Shown here: positions 1-7,579 of the stretch, piece after piece
Layout of the letters: each line of letters opens with the position of its first letter
Numbering within the stretch: the first letter of the stretch is position 1
Notes under the pieces: model-generated
The model's database searches: none
Seen by the model: the letters and a program-made list of their open reading frames with translations, nothing else
What the model was told of the DNA's origin: nothing
Origin: an uncultured Oceanospirillaceae bacterium
GTDB lineage: Bacteria > Pseudomonadota > Gammaproteobacteria > Pseudomonadales > Oceanobacteraceae
Reading direction: 5' to 3'
Length of the DNA: 22,647 bases
Assembly: GCA_937974825.1 (NCBI GenBank)
Contig: CALJVD010000092.1
Location: 1-22,647 of the forward strand
Made by a program: the position numbers and the translations under genes

Positions 1-6
1 ATTACA

Positions 7-948
7 ATGTATAAAACACTCGGCTCGATTACTCTGGCAAGCGCAATATTACTTGCACCGCAAGTGCAAGCTATGTCAAAAGCGCCAGCAACCGGTTACA
101 CCGAAACTAAAAACCCGATAGTGCTTGCCCATGGCCTATTCGGTTTTGACTCCCTACTAGGTGTTGATTACTGGTATAAAATACCAGAAGCACTGCAGAA
201 AGACGGCGCAAAGGTATACCTTACTTCAGTCGCTAACTCCGATTCACCGGAAGTTCGTGGCGAGCAGTTAATTCAAGAAATCGAACGAGTGTTGGCCATT
301 AGTGGTGCTGAGAAAGTAAATTTAATTGGCCACAGTCATGGCGGACCAACTACCAGATACGTGGCCTCTGTACGTCCAGACTTAGTGGCTTCAGTGTCAA
401 GTATTGCTGGGGTTAATAAAGGCACACCAGTGGCGCAAACACTAATGGAGTGGAATAACGGTTCTACAGAGTTTTCTTGGTTACTAGAAAATTTAGGTGG
501 TGCCTTGGCAACAACCATCGACTTTTTATCGGGTGGGGGTTATGACCAAGATCTATTAGCATCAATTGGCTCTATGACTTTTGGCGAAGCAGAGGTGTTT
601 AACGCACAACACCCAGGCGGCATTCCAGCCACTAAGTGTGGTGAAGGCGATTACGTTCATAATGGTATTCACTACTATTCGTGGGCAGGCGATAAGCCAT
701 CAACTAACCCACTGGATATTACTGACTTAATCACTGTTGGTGCTTCATTGTTCTTCCCTAAAGGCGAACGTAATGATGGTTTAGTAGGTGCTTGTGCTAG
801 CAATTTAGGTATGGTTATTCGTAATGACTTCTACATGAACCATTTAGATGAAGTTAACCAGCTAATGGGCATACGCTCTTTGCTTGATACGGATCCGGTT
901 GAAGTGTTCCGTACCCACGCAAACCGTTTAAAACAAGCAGGTCTATAA
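7..948 (+). CDS. lip: Secreted triacylglycerol lipase, family I.1/I.2 (Pseudomonas/Burkholderia type)
   Basis: Extracellular alpha/beta-hydrolase that cleaves triacylglycerol esters. Residues 1-22 form a Sec signal peptide ending QVQA. The oxyanion-hole segment HGLFG is at 42-46 and the nucleophile elbow GHSHGG at 108-113 places the catalytic Ser at 110. Asp257 (in NDGLV) and His279 (in NHLDEVNQ) complete the triad. Cys211 and Cys263 match the single disulfide of Pseudomonas lipase, and Asp237 and Asp281 match its calcium ligands; all sit at a constant offset of 28 from the mature P. aeruginosa numbering. The length of 313 residues is normal. The gene is followed 3 bases later by its foldase, which this class needs to fold in the periplasm before type II secretion. 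Only six bases precede the start, so the promoter lies outside the window and an in-frame upstream start cannot be excluded. Confidence 0.96.
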   Translation: MYKTLGSITLASAILLAPQVQAMSKAPATGYTETKNPIVLAHGLFGFDSLLGVDYWYKIPEALQKDGAKVYLTSVANSDSPEVRGEQLIQEIERVLAISGAEKVNLIGHSHGGPTTRYVASVRPDLVASVSSIAGVNKGTPVAQTLMEWNNGSTEFSWLLENLGGALATTIDFLSGGGYDQDLLASIGSMTFGEAEVFNAQHPGGIPATKCGEGDYVHNGIHYYSWAGDKPSTNPLDITDLITVGASLFFPKGERNDGLVGACASNLGMVIRNDFYMNHLDEVNQLMGIRSLLDTDPVEVFRTHANRLKQAGL

Positions 949-951
949 TTA

Positions 952-1935
952 ATGAATCGACAGGTAGTCTTTGGTTTTATTGTTGTCACTTTAGCTGTTA
1001 TCGCCGTGTATTTTACACGGCCACCTGAAGTCATAATTCTCTCATCAGTTGAAGACGACTCAGTGAGTTACGTTAGTACAACGAATAAAACCACGGCTAC
1101 CGATTCTGTCACGGTCGATTTACAAGAATTAAAAACCTTTCGTGGTGCCACGGTGGACGGGGCTTTACGCACTGACCATCATGGTAATCTCGTTATCGAT
1201 ATGCAGTTAAGACACTGGATAGACTTTCATTTAACCGCGACCGGTGAGCTCAGTGTTGAAGAAATTAAAGCCATTATGCAACAGCAAATCTATGCGTTGC
1301 CGCAACCAGGGCAACAGCAAGCGCTCGACTTATTAGATGCCTACCTAGGGTATCTAGCAGCGTTGGCTGATTATGATGCAGAAGAAGCCCGTCGCTTAGT
1401 TGAACCGGGAATCAGTGAATTAGAAGCCCGTTTTCGTTGGCAGCAACGCCTAAGACGAGAATGGCTAGATCCCTTAGTGGTAGAAGCCTTTTTTGGCGCA
1501 GAAGAAACCATCGATGAGTACACCTTAGCGGCTCAGCGCTTACGTAAAGACGGGGCGTCCGAAGAAGCATTAGCGGCTTTAGAAACCACCTTACCTGAGC
1601 CCATACGCCAAATGCGTGAGCAGTCACGTCAGATTATTCATATGGGTCAAACGGAAGCCGAGCTCAGAGAGCAAGGTGCTAGCGCTAATGATATACAGCA
1701 ATGGCGCACCCAAGAATATGGCGCCGAAGCCGCTGCCCGCTTAGCCCGCTTAGATCAACAGCAAAGCCAGTGGCAACAACGCATAAAAGACTACAAGAGT
1801 TATCAAGAGACAGTTACTGAGCAGAACCTGTCGACCGAAGAGCAAGACAAACTGCTGCAAACATACCGCAATAAACACTTCAGCGAAGCTGAGCAAAAGC
1901 GTATTAACGCTGCACTTACTCTGTTAGACAAATAG
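952..1935 (+). CDS. lifO: Lipase-specific foldase (lipase chaperone, LifO/LipB family)
   Basis: Steric chaperone that folds the lipase encoded just upstream. An N-terminal membrane anchor (about residues 5-22) holds it in the inner membrane facing the periplasm. A variable linker (23-58) follows, then the conserved start of the folding domain, FRGATVDG at 63-70. The family signature, usually R-x-x-F-D-Y followed by a Leu-Ser-Ala-like stretch, appears here as RHWIDFHLTATGE at 87-99. The remainder, about 100-325, is long helices rich in Gln, Glu, Arg and Ala, as expected for the clamp that wraps the lipase. The segment FFGAEETIDEYTL at 180-192 is also family-typical. Translation is probably coupled to the lipase gene because the gap is 3 bases and no strong ribosome site is visible. 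Identity is secure; the signature substitution is discussed in the findings. Confidence 0.93.
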   Translation: MNRQVVFGFIVVTLAVIAVYFTRPPEVIILSSVEDDSVSYVSTTNKTTATDSVTVDLQELKTFRGATVDGALRTDHHGNLVIDMQLRHWIDFHLTATGELSVEEIKAIMQQQIYALPQPGQQQALDLLDAYLGYLAALADYDAEEARRLVEPGISELEARFRWQQRLRREWLDPLVVEAFFGAEETIDEYTLAAQRLRKDGASEEALAALETTLPEPIRQMREQSRQIIHMGQTEAELREQGASANDIQQWRTQEYGAEAAARLARLDQQQSQWQQRIKDYKSYQETVTEQNLSTEEQDKLLQTYRNKHFSEAEQKRINAALTLLDK

Positions 1936-1940
1936 CACTT

Positions 1941-2579
1941 TTACTCGTCAGCTAACACAGACTCAACACTAGGTAATACATGCTTAAGCATAATAGGTTG
2001 AGCCTGAGCTGTAGGGTGAATACCATCGGCTTGCATTAATTCCTCATGCTCAGCTACACCATCTAATAAAAACGGCACCAAGGGCACTTTTAGTTCTGTG
2101 GCTAATTCGGTATAAAGCGTACGGAACATTTCAGTATAGCGGTGGCCATAATTTGGAGGTATTTGCATTCCTAGTAGCAATACCTTGCTATTCGCCTCTT
2201 GTGCAAGCAAAGTCATCTGCTTTAAATTATTTTTAATAATACGAATGGGGGTGCCGCGTAAACCGTCATTGCCACCTAGTTCGATAATGGTTAACGTGGG
2301 TTGGTGTTCTGTCAGCAGGTTGGGTAAGCGTGTTAATCCACCTTGGGTGGTATCGCCACTAATACTGGCATTAATAACACTAATCTTTGCATGGTTTTGT
2401 TGTAGCTCCGATTCCATTAGTGCTACCCAGCCTTCTTGTAAAGGCATTCCAAAGCCTGCGCTAATACTGTCACCTATGACTAAAACAACAGGCTCTTTCG
2501 CTGTAACTGAAGAAATATGAGCAATGAATACTATCAGCAGTGCTTTAGACAACGAGAATTTAATTACGCGTGAAAACAT
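1941..2579 (-). CDS. tesA: TesA-type periplasmic esterase: acyl-CoA thioesterase I / lysophospholipase L1 (SGNH hydrolase)
   Basis: GDSL/SGNH hydrolase acting on thioesters, lysophospholipids and aryl esters in the periplasm. Numbered from the ATG at 2579, the signal peptide is residues 1-27 (SSVTA before KEP). Block I is GDSIS at 36-40 with the nucleophile Ser38, block II has Gly75, block III is GGND with Asn104, and block V is DGIHP with Asp185 and His188. The product is 212 residues, the usual size. I chose this start because GGAG lies 10 bases upstream and it gives a standard signal peptide; an in-frame ATG at 2612 would add 11 residues inside ybbA and lacks a ribosome site. The gene is divergent from ybbA, as in E. 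coli, and converges on the foldase gene with only 5 bases between stops. Confidence 0.94.
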   Translation of the reverse strand: MFSRVIKFSLSKALLIVFIAHISSVTAKEPVVLVIGDSISAGFGMPLQEGWVALMESELQQNHAKISVINASISGDTTQGGLTRLPNLLTEHQPTLTIIELGGNDGLRGTPIRIIKNNLKQMTLLAQEANSKVLLLGMQIPPNYGHRYTEMFRTLYTELATELKVPLVPFLLDGVAEHEELMQADGIHPTAQAQPIMLKHVLPSVESVLADE

Positions 2580-3264
2580 GAATAACGCACTCCAATTAAA
2601 GAAAATAACCAAAAGTGTAAATACGGCGGGTCAGCCCTTAGTTATCTTGCAAGGCATTAGCCTTGAGATCAAGCAAGGTGAAACCGTTGCCATAGTCGGG
2701 GCTTCAGGAAGTGGCAAGTCTACCATGCTCGGTATTATGGCGGGCTTAGATTTACCCACTACTGGCAGTGTGAATCTGCTAGGTGAAGATATCAGCACAA
2801 TGAATGAAGATCAGCGTGCTTCTGTACGTGCGCAAGGGGTAGGTTTTGTCTTTCAGAACTTCCAGTTATTACCAGGGCTCACCGCGCTTGAAAACGTCAT
2901 GTTGCCTTTAGAGTTGCGCCAAGAAAGCAATGCTAAAGAACAAGCCCAAGTCTTATTGCAGCAAGTTGGATTAGGCGCAAGGCTGAGCCATTACCCCAAC
3001 CAGTTATCGGGGGGTGAGCAACAACGTGTCGCCATAGCACGCGCTTTTGCAGGTAAACCTAACATATTATTTGCAGACGAGCCGACCGGTAACCTAGACA
3101 GTAACACCGGCGAGCAAGTGGAAGACCTACTGTTTGAGTTGAATAAAAAAACAGGCACAACATTGGTGTTAGTGACACACGATGAGCGTTTGGCATTACG
3201 CTGCGATCGTCAGATCAAAATACAAAACGGCCAAGTGGCTGGTATAGAAGAGTCGTCATTATGA
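2578..3264 (+). CDS. ybbA: ABC transporter ATP-binding protein YbbA (LolD/MacB-like)
   Basis: Cytoplasmic ATPase of an export-type ABC system, partner of the large permease that follows. Walker A GASGSGKST is at 41-49, the Q-loop Gln at 93, the signature LSGGEQQR at 143-150, Walker B ILFADEP at 163-169 with Glu168, and the switch His at 201. The 228-residue product matches the LolD/MacB/YbbA group in length. I start it at the ATG at 2578 because this puts Walker A at the same distance from the N-terminus as in E. coli YbbA; an in-frame ATG at 2524 would add 18 unconserved residues. It overlaps the permease gene by 4 bases (ATGA), a sign of translational coupling. The substrate is not established for the family; the tesA neighbour suggests lipid or envelope handling, which is inference. 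Confidence 0.93.
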   Translation: MNNALQLKKITKSVNTAGQPLVILQGISLEIKQGETVAIVGASGSGKSTMLGIMAGLDLPTTGSVNLLGEDISTMNEDQRASVRAQGVGFVFQNFQLLPGLTALENVMLPLELRQESNAKEQAQVLLQQVGLGARLSHYPNQLSGGEQQRVAIARAFAGKPNILFADEPTGNLDSNTGEQVEDLLFELNKKTGTTLVLVTHDERLALRCDRQIKIQNGQVAGIEESSL

Positions 3265-5732
3265 TAGTGCGGTTAGCCAGTCGTTTTTTATGGCGAGAAG
3301 CCAAGAGCGGTGAGTTAAGTCTTATCTTTATGGCGTTGGTGTTAGCCGTAACATCTGCTACTGCCATTGCACTATTTAGTGCCCGCTTAGATCTGGCGAT
3401 GCAACAACGTTCCAATGATTTATTAGGCGCAGATCTACGAATTGAATCGACCGTACCAATCGATACGTTTTGGCAAGAAAGTGCTGAAAACATAGGTTTG
3501 CGTAGCACAGTAACCACTCACTTTCCGACCATGGTGCTTGCCGGTGATGAGATGGCAATGGCTGCTGTTAAGGCCGTTACTCATGGTTATCCTCTGCGCG
3601 GTAAAGTGACTCTAGAAGACCCTCACACACTGCAAGAAGTAGTCCAGACTCGTGGCCCAGACGTTGGTGAGGCTTGGTTAGAACAGCGCTTATTGACACT
3701 CTTAAATGCTCAAGTGGGTGATACCGTTGAAGTTGGCAATCATCAGTTGCGTATTAGTGGTGTGATTATTCAAGAAAGTGATAGAGGCGGTGGCTTCTAT
3801 AGCTTATCACCGCGCCTAATGATGAATGAGGCCAACCTTAGCGGAAGCGGCTTACTAGGCACGGGCAGTCGTGTTCGTTGGCGCTTACTTGTCGCTGGAG
3901 AACCTAAGCAGGTGGAGCAGTTTACGCGCCTGCAAGAGACCCACCCACTGGAGCCGAATCAAAAAATACAAACCATTGAAAACAGTAATGAAGCGGTCGC
4001 TTCACGCTTACAAAAAGCACAGCGTTATTTAGGCTTGGCGGCTATGCTGGCGGTGGTGTTGGCGTCTGTAGCGGTGGCTATTAGTGCTAAACAATACGCC
4101 AGCCGTCATTTTGATATCAGTGCCTTGATGCGCACCTTTGGTTTAAGCCGCAAGCAAGTCTTCCGAATCTATGCCGTGCAATTATTGCTGCTTGCGATGA
4201 CTGCCACGAGTATCGGTTTAGGTCTGGCTGTCTTACTACAAGAAGCGTTGCTTTGGTTATTAGCAGAAATAGTACCAAAGCCGTTACCTTCAGCACCGGT
4301 TATGGCGTGGGTGTTGGGTGCAAGTACAGGATTTGTGAGTTTGTTTGGTTTTGGCTTGCCATACATTATGCCTTTGTCACGAGTCACTCCCTTGCGCGTT
4401 CTAAGAAAAGACATAGAGCCGGTGCCCATGGCTGGTTGGTTGCTGACTTTAATTGCTTTGTCGGCACTTACGCTGCTGCTTTGGTTGTTTACCGCCGATC
4501 TCCTATTAACTCTCAGCGTGATGTTTGGCGGCGGTTTGGTGTTGCTGTTTATTTTAAGTGCGCTAGTGGCGGGTATTTATGTGCTTAGAAGAGCACTTAT
4601 GAACAAAAGTATTCCGTTAGCCTGGCGATTTGCTTGGCAACACCTAAGCCGTGATAGCCGTCAAAGTGCCGGGCAAATTATTGCCTTCTCGCTCACAATC
4701 ATGGTGATGATACTGATCGCGACATTGCGAACAGACTTATTGGAGGATTGGCAGGCAAACTTACCCGAAGACGCGCCCAATGTATTTGCCATCAATATTC
4801 AACCGTACGAATTAGAGGCATTTAATCAATCACTGCTAGCGCATGATATTCGCCCTCAAAAACTATTCCCAACCATTCCCGGCCGTTTAGTCACCCTTAA
4901 CGGTGGTGCCGTGAAAGAAATGAGCGTGGCAGAAGACTCTGCTATTAATAGAGACCTTATCTTAACGGCTGATACAGAGTTACCGGCTGATAACAAAATA
5001 CTTGCAGGTCAGTGGCATACAGCAGACAGTGAGCTGCAAGTATCGGTTGAAGAAAAACTTGCAGAACGTTTAGGCGTAACGCTGGGTGATACCTTAGGTT
5101 TTAATATTGCAGGGCAAGAAATCAGCGTAACCATTGCCAGTATTCGAGAGGTCGATTGGGGCAACATGACGCCCAACTTCTTTATGATCTTTTCTCAAGA
5201 TGTATTTGAAACGCTGCCGCTGTCATATATGACCAGTTTTCATTTGGCGGCTGATAATCAAGCTGCCTTAGCTGAACTTATTCGTGCATACAGCAGTGTG
5301 ACCTTTATGGACGTTCAGGCCATTCTTACGCAAATACAAAGTTTGCTAGAACAAGTAACCTTGGCCATTGAGTTGATTCTGCTGTTTGTCTTGATTGCTG
5401 CTTTTCTAGTGATGTTTTCATCGCTGGTGGCGGGATTAGAGGCAAGATTAAAAGAAGGCGCTGTTATTCGAGCGTTGGGCGGTAGTACGGGCTTACTTCG
5501 AAAGAGTCAGTTGGTGGAGTTTGTACTCTTAGCGTTAGTGTCTTCTGTGTTTGCCCTGCTAGGGGCAGAAGCCGTTCGCTTTGTTCTGTATAAGAACTTA
5601 CTGGATATGGCATGGTACCCATTAGGTTGGCTTTGGGTGGTTGTGCCACTGGCGGCGAGTGTCTTGTTGTCTTGGGCAGGGTTAATGTTGTTACGCCGTA
5701 CAATTAAAGAGGCGCCTTTGCAGCACTTATAG
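3261..5732 (+). CDS. ybbP: Large FtsX-like ABC permease YbbP
   Basis: Inner-membrane permease of the YbbA/YbbP system. The 823 residues show about ten membrane segments: roughly 20-42, 255-277, 303-333, 347-370, 391-411, 414-441, 470-488, 700-724, 751-775 and 787-811. Two periplasmic domains (about 43-254 and 489-699) separate them, the duplicated MacB/FtsX layout found in YbbP. Segments such as ISALMRTFGLSRKQV (286-300) and EGAVIRALGGSTGLL (732-746) are the cytoplasmic coupling helices expected to touch the ATPase. The size is close to the roughly 800 residues of E. coli YbbP. A strong hairpin 20 bases after the stop ends the unit. The exported substrate is unknown. Confidence 0.92.
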   Translation: MIVRLASRFLWREAKSGELSLIFMALVLAVTSATAIALFSARLDLAMQQRSNDLLGADLRIESTVPIDTFWQESAENIGLRSTVTTHFPTMVLAGDEMAMAAVKAVTHGYPLRGKVTLEDPHTLQEVVQTRGPDVGEAWLEQRLLTLLNAQVGDTVEVGNHQLRISGVIIQESDRGGGFYSLSPRLMMNEANLSGSGLLGTGSRVRWRLLVAGEPKQVEQFTRLQETHPLEPNQKIQTIENSNEAVASRLQKAQRYLGLAAMLAVVLASVAVAISAKQYASRHFDISALMRTFGLSRKQVFRIYAVQLLLLAMTATSIGLGLAVLLQEALLWLLAEIVPKPLPSAPVMAWVLGASTGFVSLFGFGLPYIMPLSRVTPLRVLRKDIEPVPMAGWLLTLIALSALTLLLWLFTADLLLTLSVMFGGGLVLLFILSALVAGIYVLRRALMNKSIPLAWRFAWQHLSRDSRQSAGQIIAFSLTIMVMILIATLRTDLLEDWQANLPEDAPNVFAINIQPYELEAFNQSLLAHDIRPQKLFPTIPGRLVTLNGGAVKEMSVAEDSAINRDLILTADTELPADNKILAGQWHTADSELQVSVEEKLAERLGVTLGDTLGFNIAGQEISVTIASIREVDWGNMTPNFFMIFSQDVFETLPLSYMTSFHLAADNQAALAELIRAYSSVTFMDVQAILTQIQSLLEQVTLAIELILLFVLIAAFLVMFSSLVAGLEARLKEGAVIRALGGSTGLLRKSQLVEFVLLALVSSVFALLGAEAVRFVLYKNLLDMAWYPLGWLWVVVPLAASVLLSWAGLMLLRRTIKEAPLQHL

Positions 5733-5752
5733 TGTTTGCTAGGCAGAAAGAA

Positions 5753-5786
5753 AAACGGCTTATCAGCACTGCTTGATAAGCCGTTT
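5753..5786. terminator. Two-way Rho-independent terminator between ybbP and the FAD oxidase gene
   Basis: A perfect 13-base-pair stem, AAACGGCTTATCA (5753-5765) with its complement at 5774-5786, encloses an 8-base loop. On the minus strand it is followed by an uninterrupted T run (complement of the A tract around 5749-5755), so it is best suited to ending the long minus-strand gpmI-to-oxidase run, whose last stop is at 5792. On the plus strand it is followed by a T-rich stretch (GTTGTTT) and can also end ybbP. Confidence 0.88.
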
Positions 5787-5791
5787 GTTGT

Positions 5792-7216
5792 TTAGGCTAG
5801 GCCTAATACTTTACGTAAGTGATCGTTCACTAAGCGGTCGTTCGGGTCGAGTTCTTTACGTAACTTCAAGAAGTCATTAAAGCGTTCATAACGACCAGCA
5901 AAGTTTAATGCCGTTAATGAATGAATTTTGCCCCAGTGTGGACGACCTTCGTATTTCCAGAAAATCGGCTCAATGGCAGCAAAGTACTTTTTATAGTCTT
6001 TGTCATGGAAGTTATGGCAGCTAATAGCAAAGCCATCACGCTTGTAGAATGGACTTAGCCAGAAGTCATCGCCTTTAACGTAACGTGCCTCAATAGGGAA
6101 GATAACTGGAATATTATCCTTCTTAATCTTATGCAAAATTTCACGTAAGCACTGTGGGCCGTACTCGGCCGGTACGGTGTATTCCATTTCGTTAAAGCGA
6201 ATATCACGCAAGTTACCGAAAATTTCAGGTGATGTGCCGTAGCGTGTTTCTGGCTTAACGGAGCCCGCGCCATAGTTTACTAACCAACGACGAGCAAAAG
6301 GCATATAGTCGATGACGTTAGAAAGCATACGGAACGCCTCGTAGGCATCACCAACGTTTTCATCTTGTGATTCTGGAATCTCATCTTCAGACACTTGGTC
6401 TAAGGTTAAGCCTAAAATGTAGTCGCTGTGAGGTAGAGCAAACATTTCATAATGACGGTGTTGTTTGCTGAGCTCGGCGGCCGTTTCGATGCCTTCTTCT
6501 TCCGACATCATCCAACTGTGCTCTTTTAAATGATACGCAGACTCTGTTTGAATGCGAGAGCGAGTCATTACCCCTAACGCACCTAAGTGGTTGCCTGAGG
6601 CGTAATAGAGGTCGCTGTTTTCCGTTGGACTGCAATTAACAACATCGCCGTTAGCAGTGACAAAACGCGAACTTAACATTTGCCCAGAGATACTTTGCAG
6701 TTCACGGCCGGTACCGTGAGTAGAGGTAGCCACCGCGCCAGAAAATGTCTGGCTATCGATGTCCGACATATTAATAATAGACAGGCCGTTATCCCATAAC
6801 TCTTTACCTAACTGAGATAAGCGCGTACCACCAAGCACGTCCACTTGTTTAGATTCAGTGTCGACGTTTTCAATGCCACGCAAACGCGCTAATGACACTA
6901 AGGTTTGGTCGGTGGGTACTAAGCCACTAAAGCTGTGACCGGATCCCAGCATGCGTATTTTTTGATTGCCTTCGCGTAGAAGCTTCAGTAAATCATCTTC
7001 ACTGCGCGGAACAATACGATCATTGGGTTGGCAATTTTGGTTACCGGACCAATTTGACCAAGGCAAAATACGCTTACCGTCTTCGTTAACAATACCAATT
7101 TCTTGTGGCTTGTTGCTGCTGCAGGCGGTGGTGCTTAACGAGCCGCCGGCAACCGCACCAAGTGCAGAAACTTTTAATAAGTTACGACGGGAAAGTGGAA
7201 TACGGTCAAAGTTCAT
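5792..7216 (-). CDS. Tat-exported FAD-dependent aldonolactone oxidase-like protein (L-gulono/D-arabinono-1,4-lactone oxidase family)
   Basis: Flavoprotein of the VAO/PCMH fold with an ALO-type C-terminus, expected to oxidise a sugar lactone or polyol. The start at 7216 is chosen because it opens directly on a twin-arginine signal (SRRNLLK at 9-15) and lies 2 bases after the cytochrome stop; upstream in-frame codons lie inside the cytochrome gene. Cys32, after the hydrophobic stretch (STTAC), could be a lipidation site, though the lipobox is poor. The FAD-binding domain spans about 60-230. GSGHS at 91-95 supplies His94, the position that carries covalent FAD in several relatives. The family hallmark HWGK is at 427-430. 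The 474-residue product is intact. The cytochrome just upstream is a plausible electron acceptor, so a dehydrogenase rather than an oxygen-using oxidase is possible. Substrate unknown. Confidence 0.85.
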   Translation of the reverse strand: MNFDRIPLSRRNLLKVSALGAVAGGSLSTTACSSNKPQEIGIVNEDGKRILPWSNWSGNQNCQPNDRIVPRSEDDLLKLLREGNQKIRMLGSGHSFSGLVPTDQTLVSLARLRGIENVDTESKQVDVLGGTRLSQLGKELWDNGLSIINMSDIDSQTFSGAVATSTHGTGRELQSISGQMLSSRFVTANGDVVNCSPTENSDLYYASGNHLGALGVMTRSRIQTESAYHLKEHSWMMSEEEGIETAAELSKQHRHYEMFALPHSDYILGLTLDQVSEDEIPESQDENVGDAYEAFRMLSNVIDYMPFARRWLVNYGAGSVKPETRYGTSPEIFGNLRDIRFNEMEYTVPAEYGPQCLREILHKIKKDNIPVIFPIEARYVKGDDFWLSPFYKRDGFAISCHNFHDKDYKKYFAAIEPIFWKYEGRPHWGKIHSLTALNFAGRYERFNDFLKLRKELDPNDRLVNDHLRKVLGLA

Positions 7217-7218
7217 AG

Positions 7219-7518
7219 TTATTTTTCCTGTTGACTCATGTATTTGATTAGGTCTTCCAAATCTTCTGGACCACATTCACTGCATGTGCCCATGGCTGGC
7301 ATATTGCCGATGCCTTGAATTGAATTATTGACTAAGGTGTTCATACCTTTTCTTAAGTAAGGTCTCCAATCATTGGTAAATGCCATTGGAGCACCAGAAC
7401 CTTTTACGCCATGACATGTGCTGCAGTACAGGTCGTACAGTTCTTCTATGTAGGGGTCTTCTGCGTTAGCAAATGGAATTGCGCTTAAAAATAGCAGAGT
7501 GGCGATTATTTTTTTCAT
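7219..7518 (-). CDS. Small periplasmic c-type cytochrome (cytochrome c5-like)
   Basis: A 99-residue monoheme cytochrome. Residues 1-19 are a Sec signal peptide (ending FANA). The heme motif CSTCH is at 32-36, and the axial Met is most likely Met73 in GNMPAMG. Cys79 and Cys82 form a CxxC just after it, in the place where c5 cytochromes carry an extra disulfide. I chose the ATG at 7518 because AGAGGTG lies about 8 bases upstream; an in-frame GTG at 7527 is less likely. The gene precedes the Tat flavoprotein by 2 bases, which argues for co-translation and a shared redox role. It follows yibQ by 61 bases, so it may also have its own promoter; a weak TTGTAC/TAATCT pair with 17-base spacing lies in that gap on the minus strand. 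Confidence 0.88.
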   Translation of the reverse strand: MKKIIATLLFLSAIPFANAEDPYIEELYDLYCSTCHGVKGSGAPMAFTNDWRPYLRKGMNTLVNNSIQGIGNMPAMGTCSECGPEDLEDLIKYMSQQEK

Positions 7519-7579
7519 TATTAGCACCTCTTAATAGAAATCTAAGATTAACCAAACTGGTACTATTGTACAAATAAAT

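Noticed and set aside
1922..1958. Possible terminator between lifO and tesA (TGTTAG ... CTAACA)
   Set aside because: Only six pairs around a loop of about 24 bases inside coding sequence, with no T tract; too weak to call.
4253..4588. Open frame within ybbP in another frame
   Set aside because: No ribosome site, no family resemblance, and the ybbP frame is clearly coding throughout.
7217..7276. Extended N-terminus of the FAD oxidase into the cytochrome gene
   Set aside because: It would bury the twin-arginine signal behind 20 residues and overlap the cytochrome coding sequence.
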